Below the pieces are notes generated by a model. That model had not been told where the DNA came from and ran no database searches. It worked only from the letters and a program-made list of their open reading frames with translations. The position numbers and the translations under genes were made by a program. Below are positions 11,701 through 23,700 of a stretch of 64,000 nucleotides of DNA, piece by piece. This DNA comes from Anthopleura xanthogrammica (taxonomy: Eukaryota; Cnidaria; Anthozoa; Actiniaria; Actiniidae). The stretch lies in contig OZ025209.1 in assembly GCA_964019055.1 (NCBI GenBank), forward strand, positions 8,671,071 through 8,735,070. Reading direction: 5' to 3'. Numbering within the stretch: the stretch's first letter is position 1; every line of letters begins with the position of its first letter.

Positions 11701-14700
11701 TCTTGGGTCTTTCAACCTAATACAGTATGTTCTTTGTCCTACGTTTAACAGTGGTCATACTCTCGACCTCATGATCACTCGCTCTGATGATTCTTTACTA
11801 TCGGACATCCACGTGTCTGATTTGATTATCTCTGATCATTCTCCTGTTCTTTGTCACTTAAACCTTGTTAAGCCTCTTAACAAGACAAAATGTGTATCTT
11901 TTCGAAATTTGAAATATGTCTGTCTTGAATCATTTAAACGGGATATCCGTGATGCTCTTGTTCATGAGGACAATTCAGATCTGTCTAAGCTGGTATCTCA
12001 TTATCATGATGTACTTTCCTCAACTATTGATTCTCATACTCCGCTTAAGCGTAGAGCTGTTACTGTCCGTACCAAAAAGGCGCCCTGGTACACCCCTGAG
12101 ATTGACTCTCAGAAAAAGGTGAGACGAAGGTATGAACGTCGTTGGAGGGCGTTGGAGGACTTCCTTCCGACGAGGTACTATTTTCTAGGCAATGCGTGGT
12201 TGTTAACAAGATGCTGTTTTCATCCAAACAGCAGTATTTTAGTAGCGTTATTGCTGACAATGAAAATGACCAACGCTCTCTTTTTAAGATTGTGTCTGGA
12301 CTACTCCAACCCAAACAGAACTTACAGTATTCTCCTAGTTCTGATGACACTTGTCTGGCTAACTCCTTCATTCAGTTCTTTTCCAATAAGATCAAGCGTA
12401 TCAGACAGAATATTTCTAAAAATCTTCCTGGTCAACCTCGGTTGCCACCAGACACTGTAACTAGCTCTTCTATCTTTTGAAATTTTGAGGCTCTAAGCCA
12501 CGATGATGTCTCACGTTCAGTTGGGTCCACTGCAAGTCATGTAGCCTTGACCCTATTCCTGCCTTCCTCCTAATGGAGTGTCTTGATCTTCTAATACCGG
12601 TGTTCACAAATATTATCAACCTATCTATTTCCCAGGGTGTATTTCCTGATTCTCTAAAAACTGCTAAACTGACACCTATTCTCAAAAAACCCAACGCCGA
12701 CTATGAAGTTTTTTCTAACTTTCGGCCTGTTTCTAATCTACCGTTTATCTCTAAACTAATTGAAAAGGCTGTTGCTCGTCAGTTAAATGATTATTTAACT
12801 GACCATAATCTTCACGATCCACTTCAGTCAGCTTACAAAGCCTTGCATAGCACTGAGACAGCTCTGGTTCTAATCTATAATGACATCCTTCAATCAATCG
12901 ATTCAGGTAACTGTGTTATTCTCATTTTCCTTGATATGTCGGCTGCTTTAAGGGTGCTTTCGACACAATAGTTCATGATACTTTACTTGATAGACTTGCC
13001 CATCGGTTTGGTTTAGGTGATGTTGTTTTAAGCTGTTTTAGATCCTACCTTTCTAACAGGAAGCAATTTGTTGGTATTAATGATTGTTCATCTTGCCTTT
13101 GCAATCTTGATGTCGGGGTTCCGCAGGGCTCGGTATTAGGCCCAATTCTTTACCTGCTTTATACCTCTCCACTGGCCGACATTCCTAAGCGACATAATCT
13201 CAGCTACCATTTCTATGCTGATGATTCACAGCTTTATTTGTCTTTTAAGGGCAATGACCATCTTGCTCAATCCAGACAATCTTTAGAGGAATGTCTATCT
13301 GATATTTCTGAGTGGATGCTTGTCAATGGTTTGAAGTTAAACCATGATAAAACAGAGCTCATGTGTATCCACTCTAGATTCCAATATTGTCCTCCATTGA
13401 GTGCGATCCAAGTTTGCGGGGACATTATTGTCCCTTGTCTGTGAGCTGTCAATCTTGGAGTGGTTTTTGATGACCGTATGACTGGGGAGCTCCAAGTCAG
13501 TAATATCTGTAAGTCATCTTACTTTCACCTAAGGAATATGTCTGCTATTCGTAAATACTTAACTACTGATGCTGCTCAGACTGTCATTCATGCTTTCATT
13601 TCTTCCAAACTTGACTACTGCAATTCTCTCTTGTATGGACTACCTAAATACCTTGTTGAGAGGTTGCAACGCATACAGAACTCTGCTGCTCGTGTTGTCA
13701 CCTTCACCAGGAAATTTGACCACATCACTCCTGTGTTGATTGACCTTCATTGGCTACCTGTTTAAAACAGAGTTATTTTCAAGATGCCTTTGCTGCCCCA
13801 AGATTGTGGAATAGGCTCCCTTTAGACATACGCTCCTCTACTACTGTCGTTAGTTTTAAAAATAAGCTTAAAACGTATTTATTTACTTTATATCTTGTCT
13901 TGTCTTGTCTTGTCCGGCTAATACGGCCACCAAAGGGACAGGCCAAAGTGACCGGCCAAAGTGACCGTATTATCCGGGTGTCCGTATTAATCAGCGCGCT
14001 TTCAAAATATAAGTCACAAACATGTGTTTTATTGACACGGTACAATAAATAAAGTATACACTGTCGGACAGACAACTTCAAAGAGGAAGAAGCCAACAGG
14101 CACTGATTGCAGTAAAGTATTGACATTTAAAATGTCAAAAACGTGAAAAGCAATGCTTTTGAAAACTTTATTAGTGTTCAACTAACGTCGTGAAAGGTCA
14201 AACAATGGTCGACGGAATACAGTCGTCAATCGTATTTAACCTGAAGAAAACGTTCATTTACTAATGCTGACCTTTTAACACCTGATACAACGTAGATAAC
14301 CGGTGTCCGTAATATTAGGTTACTTTGTATGGCAGCCTCTCAATCGGGTCAAAGAAAAGTGGTCGTTGGCCGTATTAACATTTGACGTCCGTATAAAGCG
14401 GGCAAACTTAATAAAAAATGTATGGGTATTTGGTCGGGACCTACCAAACTGCCCGTAATAACCGGATAGCCGTAGAGCGGGGTTCCACTGTATGTTCAAA
14501 AACCGAGAGAGGCAAAACTAGTAAGTCAAACCCTTTTCGGAATTTGCAGTTAATACCACAAAGGCACTCGGGATATAACATTTTGTCCTCTTCTGATTGA
14601 AGACCAATGGATACATACATAAAGAATATCCCTGGAAAACAAATTCATGTACATTTCTTTTGTTTTGTCATTTTTCGATTTTAGAATTACTCACATAATT

Positions 14701-17700
14701 TGAACATTCTTCGTGTAAGTTCCAAAAGCAACATCTTCTATTTCTTCTATCTGGTTGTTAGCTAAAGCACTAGAATAAGCAACATAATGCAGATGATGAT
14801 GATGATGATGATGATATTTGAAAATCGTTCATTTAATCAACTAGCAGATATTTTATACTATATTAAATCTGGGGTCTGGAAACATGAAAAAGAATTTCTT
14901 ATCTGTTGAGAAAAATTCAAAAAGGTTTTTTGATGTCGCGCACTTTACTTGTGCTTACTTCCTTCTTGTTTTCTTTCTTTCTTTCATACTTCTTTTCTTT
15001 TCTTTTCTTTTCTTTTCTTTTCTTTTCTTTTCTTTTCTTTTCTTTTCTTTTCTTTTCTTTTCTTTTCTTTTCTTTTTTTTTCTTTTCTTTTCTTTATTTA
15101 TTGTTTTTTTTTTTTGCCATGGTTTGATTTCTTACAGAAAATGGAACTTAGAACGTGGATAAGGTTCGTCTCTGAAACTTGTGAGTCTTTTTTCTACTTC
15201 TTCTTCAGGCCTTTAAATAAATATAAGTATTAATATGAGTACAGTCGCCTCTCGTAATTGCGTACAACCTCGGGACCGACATGTGGTGTCCGTAATAGCA
15301 AGCATCCGCAATAGCAGGGTTTTTGTAATACAAGATAGTTGACACATTACTGGGTACATTCAAATGAGCATAAATAAGAGAGGGGAACTTCTTAATACCC
15401 GCGCGCGCCATGTGAATTCCTGGTTAGGCTAGTACAAACAATTCCCACAGACGAGAAGCCGTGATACACTGTCTAAAAAAAATGAATCAATGAAAGAGAA
15501 GGTTATTGTTAAGCCTTCGACTGATATACTATGTTATACTCTGTACAGTGTCCGATATAGTATATATCCGATATATTATCTTCTTCGGACCGCTGAAACA
15601 ACGAGCCGGGGTGTCCGTAATTCCGAAAAAGCGAAAAACCCTAATGAATTAGTAATGAGTATGATAATTGTAATTGTTGTACAGAATAATAGAATGAGTA
15701 GTGAAAAATAAATGAATAGTTAGAGTTACCAGGAGGAAAAATATTCTTGCTTGACTTTGGCAATTTTGTTTCCTTCCACAATTCTACAGATAAAGGGAAG
15801 CAAATATAAATAATGATTATTCATGTTTCTATTTTTAATTCCTTTTTGAGAAACAGAAAATTATTATCAAACTTACAATGCAAAGGGTTCAAAAAACGCT
15901 CCTTTTTCCAAAGATCTTATATTATTTCTTACTAATTCTCTAAAGAGGTAAAGGATGAATAATAAGTCTTAAGAATATAACACAGAACTGACCCCGACCC
16001 CCGCCAAAAAAAAAAAAAAAAAAGGAAAAAGAAAAAGAAAAATACTCCGTGCGTTGTCTTACGCACATCCCTGAACAGCCATACAGTCCAGCGAAAGCTT
16101 TTGACTTAAGTGTAGTGATGTTGTTGTCCTGGATTTTTCTGTCAAATAAAGTAACATTAAAAATAGTTAAGAAAACGGGAGTTGGTTTTTATTGTTTGAA
16201 TTGGGTTTAGCATGTTTTCATGTGCCGTTCCGTGCCGTTCCGTGCCGTCCCGTGTCGTGAATTCAGTTGGTGATTAATTCTTTTGAATTGCGTACAAGTC
16301 ATGAACTGAAAAAGCATGGTTTGATAAACTGTGCTATACTTTACTGTACTTATTATGCTTTTGACAACAACAACAACAAAAGTTTACATACACGCTACCA
16401 AACAATCTAGTGGATAGAAACCACGGGTCGATAATCTTCAGGTGGTTATCGTGGAGATTTCTGAAATGAAATAGGTAATGGTTTCGACCTTTTAATAACT
16501 ATCAACTTGATACGGGGAGTCGCTGCTTCGTCTGCTTAGTCTATACTAGCCACGGTATATGACGCTCTCGACACTCACTGCATAGAGGACACCATTCATA
16601 CCACTCATACCATGAGTTAATCAGTTTCAAATACATATCTATATTATTAAAATAGGTATGTCCGTTTGTGCCCTTTAGCCTTCTGATTGGTTCGCGATAT
16701 GCACCAATCAAATAGCAGGATTTTCGATCCGAAGGAATGTTTTCGTGTCGCTGTGTTTTCTCTTTTCTTTCTTCGAGAAATTAAAGATTCAATCTTATGA
16801 AATACTCATATATTTCTGCACAATTTGATTAGATACTGATAAAATCTAAATGCAGCTCAGGTTTTTTTCCCGATGAGATATTCTTAACGATGCGAAAAAA
16901 GAGCAAATCTATACCGCTTTCGTGGAGTCGTCAACGTAAATTCGTTTCTTTTCCTTTGAGAGCTAAAACATCCAATGTTGTGACTTATTTCGATTACTAT
17001 AAACAGTGTACCAATCGCATATATCTGAAATCAAGAATCGATGTAGTTTTCTATGTGCTTTCCTTTTCTGTCGAAGTTTTTAATATAAGCTCAGTTAGAT
17101 AGATATAGAACAAGGCGATCTAGGCGAACAAACAATACTACGGGGGGAAAGACAAAACAAAATAGAGTAAATGCATGGATATGTGCAAACTTTGCTAGAA
17201 TAACAATGTTATTGATCGACAATATACCTTTCAAAACCAAACAATGCATAAGGAGCTTTTACGGGATCTTTCTTTAACTTTTGCAAAATCTAAGTTAAGT
17301 CCAGAGAAAACATCAATCTATATAATTCAAATTTATTAACAAAGATACCGTACCACAACAATACTAAATATTATTTTTCATCCTAACCGTACAAAAGCAT
17401 GCAGATGTCTTCCTTGCATGATTTTCCTGACAGTAAAACGTTTATTCTGAACTTTATCACCTCAAAAGCAAAAGCGCGACGAAGAACCCAGTTGTGTGTA
17501 AGGTTCAAACTTTCAATCACACAAGATCCAGACGATTGAAAACATAGTTTTCCTTTGTGGCACTCCAACCGATTTGATCACATTTTCTGTAAAAACTAAA
17601 TTCCCGTTTGGTTCATATCTATCTCAGTCTAAACTTTGCACACTATATGTTGACAATAATTAGTTCAATATGTCACAAAGTGACGGGTCCATGCCTGGTA

Positions 17701-20700
17701 ATATATATTTTGGGAAGGAAGTGTTTAAGCTTGTTTACACACCAACACCACTTGTGCCACTCATACCATGAGTACCTCAGATCCAGATACATATACAGCT
17801 ATTTCAAAACGGTTTTGTTGCATGTTGGATGTTGTTGCATACCAAGGCCGAATTGCACTATGGTCGATATGAATGTGATCAGCGAAAAGTAACAGCAATA
17901 CTTTGTCTGCACGTTTTTAAGGCATTATTCCTTTTCTGCTGACATTATTTACATATGAATATAATGCGTTTCAAGTTTAGTATTGGATGGATGGATGGCT
18001 GCCATCGGTCTCGGGAGACCATGGTTTGCACCCAGAGTGTCTGTTCAGTTGGCGCTGGAACAGCGCCTTGAGTGGCTGTATAGGCCCATACGGGAGCGGC
18101 AGTCTCTGCTGCAGCGGGCACACTTGAAGTCGGTGTCAGTGTCAGCGGTTGCCAAATGGCTAGCCCTTCTCCTGGCACGCTTCTCCTCCTCTGCATGTCT
18201 CAGTTTGACCTTTCCTCTCTGGAGGCCTGTGCCCAGCTCCTGTCTCCACTGAAAGTGGTCACTGGCGAGTTCCTCCCACCTCTCAGCATTCATGTTGAGC
18301 GCTTTCATATCACGCTTGCAGACGTCTTTGTAGTGGAGGTAAGGGCGTCCTTGTGCACGTTTTCCGGTGGCGAACTCGCCGTACAGCAGGTACTTAGGGA
18401 TCCTCCCATCCTGCATGCGGTGGACGTGGCCGAGCCAGCGAAGGCGACGTTGCTGTAGCATCGTAAAGGTACTTGGAATTTCTCGTTGTTTGTGACTCGG
18501 TAGTGTCCAAATGATGCCAAGAATGCGGCGCAAACTCCGCAGATGAAAAGTATTCAACGTTTTTTCTATCTGGATTAGAGGGTCCAGGATTCACTGCCGC
18601 ACAGTAAAGTGTTTAGTATGCAGGCTCTGTAGACTGCCATTTTGGTGTGGACAGTCAGTTTGCTGTTCTCCCAGACACGCTTGGACAGTTTGGCGAATGT
18701 TCCTGCAGCACGACCGATCCGTCTGTTGAGCTCAGCATCCATGAAGAGGTTGTCGGACACTGTGAAGCCAAGATATGAAAATTCATGTACCACCTCCAGT
18801 GCGTAGTCGTTGATGGTAATTGAGGGTCTTCGACGCCGGTCCTGGCCCATCATGTTCGTTTTCTTCAGACTGATGAACATGCTGAAGTCCTGACAGGCGC
18901 CAGCGAAGCTGTCCATGAGGCGCTGCAGTTGTTTTCTCTTGTGTGCCACCAGAGCTGCATCATCAGCAAACAGCATGTCTCTAATCAGGACCTTACGAAC
19001 TTTGGTCTTTGCTTTCACCCGGTACACACTGTAAAGCTTGCCATCGGATCTGGTGTGAAGGTATAACCCATACTGCTGTTTCCCGTGTTGTGCCGTCGCG
19101 TTAAAGCGACGCTGGATTGGCCTCTCCAGGGCGCAGCTGTTGCCTATGTAGCAGGTCTCCCCTCTCCACTCCACTCCTGCCTTAGGGACTCCAGCTCCGG
19201 AGCATCTGGTTTTAAGGCGCCAGAGGTCCGCCTTTGCCCCTTCTCCTCTCAGTGGAAACAGTTCCGCCGGGTTCAGTAGCTAAACCACACGTGAAGGCCA
19301 GGAGCTGAATTCGGTTGTCAGAGGCTATTTGAGACGCTCGCCATGAGACACACTACCCCACTACCACTTCTCGGCATAACAACCTTGGAACCAGTATTAA
19401 GCAACATGCAACATGCAGGATGCTACATGCAACATAACTTTCACCAATCTTTTTCGAAATAGCTGTATCTATTTTTGGAAGGCAGTGCTTACACACCAAC
19501 ACTACTTATGCCACTCATACCATAAATTCCTCAATTTCTTAGTATCAGATCAGTACAATATGTATTTAAAAAGAAGTACCGCTTTGTACATATGAATTGA
19601 GGATGGTAAACTTACAGATGTTTGAGGAAATCCAGACCTAAAAAGTATATTCTCTTCAGCCTTCTTATTCTGTATCCTTTGATCATACTAAAAGAGTTAA
19701 AGGAAGTACTGAGAAGAATGCTACTGATTGTCAAGGCTGAAAAGCTGCTAGTGCTACAGAGCTTTTGGTGGAATAGAGCGCTCTGACTAGTACAGTTGGT
19801 AGTTGCCGTGGCTATGACTGGAATGACTGGAACGCGGTCTACATATAAGGCATATATGGTGAACATATTTGCAAAGTTTCTTTTCTTTATCCTTTTTTAT
19901 AACTTTTACCCCTTGTTTTTTTCCCATTCTTGATCCTTCCTTCAAGACATGCACTTACTTCCACTGACATGATTTTGGTGACAAGTGCATTTATAATGCC
20001 CGTTAAGTTTTCCCGACGCAATCAACTGTACTTTGGAAAAGTTCCGTCCATCGGAAGGGAATTTGGAAAATTTGGAGAACGGTTTGAACCTGTAGGTACC
20101 ATTAAGGGCCCGTTCACGTGACGGCAGAGTACCTCTGGTCTTGTTATCATCTCTAATAAGAATCAGGCCTATGAATTTTTCACCAAATAGAAAATCCCGA
20201 AACCTAATTTACTTATAGACCAAAATGCCGCTCTTTGTGTGAAATACTAAACTTACAGAGTTCTTAGATAGTATGGAAATCGGAGCAGAAAATCCTCCTC
20301 GACGTCTGGCTTATCCATGTTGTTGTGAAGGGATCTGTATACAATAAACCATACTTGAGATACGTACATGGTGTACGGCGTTTCAAATCGTGTACGTAAA
20401 TCACTACTGTAAGCTACCGTATGGTTCCTACTAGCTCTTACCAAAACTGCTCTACGACACGTCGTGCCGTGAACATGCTGTAAGTAATATTTCAAAGCCG
20501 ACAATGAAGACTGGATGGGATTTCAAGTCCGCGCAATTAGTTCCAGTCTAAGGCGTAAGCCTCAGACTGGAACTAACTGCGCGGACTTGAAGTTATGATA
20601 AAACACGTTAAAGGTTTATATATAAAACCCGGGAAGTGTCTCACAGAGTTGACGTCATTACGTGAATATTTGTCCAGACTTCTGTCAGGTTTGCGTCCGT

Positions 20701-23700
20701 ACAAGAAACTTCAACATGTTTACCAGGACACTGACAACCAGAAGGACAAGAAAAATCTGACAATATATATGAGAAAAACATTCAGAAATGATATTACTGA
20801 CACGGAAAATCACAATGTCTACTGAAGTCGCGGTTTTATTCGTATGCTATATTCAAGTATATGTTATATAGTATGCTGTATTTGTGAATAATTCAATGCC
20901 CAAGCCTATGGTTTTCTCTCTACACTATATCAACGATTGCTGAGAGCAAAATCATACGACACGCTACATTATTATTAATAATGCAGTCAGCTATTTCAGT
21001 AGACAGCAATATTAACAATAATGCGGCATGCTTGCTGATTTAGGAAGATGGTGAGCAAAAGGAACCACAAAGTTTATTAGTTCCACAGCATTCCAGAGCC
21101 TATACGAAATCCAGGCAGCCGTACCGAAATGGAATAGATTTTCCACTTGCTCCCTTATTCCAAACACGATCCGCAAGTTGGATGCGCAATCCAAACAAAG
21201 TTGATGCCAACAAACGTTTTACGCATGCTCAATTGCAACAAGAAACCGTAAATCAGTGTGCACGAAGGAAAACAATGGGCGAGGCACTGAATTGTAATTA
21301 TAACAGATAATCATTCCAGCACGCCCTCAGCTGCCTGTAATACACCCACGAATGCTGTGTGCCTCAGTAATTATCTATTAACTAACAGTTTGCTCTAGCA
21401 TTTCTTTCATTGTGATGACCAACTTTGACAGTTTCGTTTTGTTTGTTTGTTTATGTTTTACATTTTGGTTAGTTGGTTAGATAGTTGGTTGCCTTTTTTG
21501 GTTTTGTATTGTTCTTTTTTACTTGTTTGGTGGAGGGGAATACATGCCCAAAGTTCGTTTATAATGAATACATCAAATCAAATCCTCAATGAGTATATTA
21601 AAATTATATTACACTCAGTTGAGTCATCTCTATAAATCTCTCAATCACACGCGCGCCCACCAACACTTTTCCCGCCTCTTTCTGTACTTGATGTCACGTT
21701 TTTTTCGATTGCCAATCAGATATGTGCCTACCTTTACCGCAGACCAGGTTGTATCGTGAAACTTTTGCGTCGAAATACATATTATTTCCTGTGATCGAAA
21801 GGCTACAATCCCTTATAGAAGATTCTTTTCCATGGCAATAGACATGCGATAACAGCAGCCCATCATAAGGTAAGACTTCAAAAAACCTAGATGCATCGTG
21901 TCTTATAAAGAAGCAGTGTGTTGTTAAGAGACCAAGCATGCGCAAAGTCACATTCTTAAATCCTGGAAGGTTACTTTCGCGTAAATCCTTATATCCCCTA
22001 ATGCCATTGAAAAACACCTGGACAATTCCTTCCTGTTTGGTCATTCCTTTAGCAAGCTGAAAAGTAACTTCCAAAACAGATGTCATTAATAAACAGTTAC
22101 TGTAGACTGTATCCTTTATTCCATAACTAGTCACTATTTACTATTTTATGGGTTTGGTGAATGTTGACCCTTAAAAATATCACAAAAATTCGCTTCATTT
22201 TACTTACTGTTCAGCCGTCCACACGCTACAAATGCTTTAGTATAAGATTCTAAATTGTAGCGATTCTTGTTCCTAAGCCCTGGATGATCGCATTCCAGTA
22301 GAGAACTCTCGTTTCCTAAGCACTTCGTGTGATCTATCCATAAATGATACTTATATATACTGCTACTCGATGTGGTTCTAATAGTAGGATAGGCATCATG
22401 GGGTCCTTCGATACCTAGCATTCGACACACTACGTCCATAGCATTCTTATCCCAATTGTTGACCCCGATTTGTGCTCTTACACCATCAACAGAGAGCAGA
22501 ACATTCCCTAAGGTTTGTGATTCGTTTATGGAGTCAAGCCAAGTGACAACTTCAACTGCGAAAGATGGGTATAGAATATAAGTTTAAGAGAGCTTGACTG
22601 TAAGATTCGAGAAATATCGGTAGTTTACGGCGGATGGGAAAAAAATTTCTCGCAATTTCCCCCAAAATTTACCGGTAGATTGATCATGAGTCTTCAATGG
22701 TAAAACTTTTTATGTATTTTCAAGTTCTAAAAGCTGTTATTTTGGGAGAAATTGAAATTTGAATTTTCTTCAAATCAAGAACTCGATTTATTACGCAAGT
22801 AAGCCTGATTACTGAGAGAGCAACTTTAAAAGAGCTAGCGCGAAACTTTTAGGCGGTAAATTATCAAATAATTTTGATAAAAGGTTAATTATGGACTTTG
22901 GAATTTGTTTATGTTTCTTGATAATTGGTTATAATTAAGAAATTAAACCAAAAAAAAAATTTTTTCATGGTTGATCAGTAGTCGTGTGCCAGAAGTGATA
23001 CCGAAAACTGCTTCGGAAGAATTTACAATTTCCAGAGTGTCCAACCAATATACCAAGTAAAATTACCGGTGAATATGAAGATAATAAGCTATTTGAAGGG
23101 AAACAACATAAATTACCTTGGGTTTTTGAGTATAAATTCTGATTCTAAAAAATAAATAAATAAATTCTAACAAATTCTGATTTTCTTTTCTTAAATATAC
23201 GAAATTTAAGTAAATAAAGTTTGTTAGGATATTCTTTTTTGAATTTAAACCTGTACAATCATCGAATATTCTTATTTAATCATGCAGGGGACGGACCTTA
23301 ACGCTTCAATGTCATTAGCGTTAGACGTCGTATATAATTTGTAGATTTCAGTGATGTTTACGTACCTCAACTTCAATTTTCAATTTGTTTTGATGATATA
23401 TATATAAAAGAAATGCTAAATTTGGGGAGAAAATAACATGTTTTTGTTGATCGAAAGATCGAAAAGAAGAAAAGAAGTAAGGAAGGAATAAAAACATGGG
23501 AATGTAAGACATAGAAGAATTAGTTACGATGAACACACATTTCAAAAAAGGTTGTCGGAGTGAAACATTACAAGACCCAAAGGAATTATGGGTATGCAAC
23601 TGAAAGCAAATAATCGAGGTCTTAAAATGGTTTCGTGGACTACAAACAACACTAGGTATCTAAATAACTTTCGATTTATTCTAGATGAGAATAATAGTAC

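Noticed and set aside
14884..15233. Hydrophobic Phe/Leu-rich frames that look like membrane proteins
   Set aside because: They translate a (TTTTC)n microsatellite.
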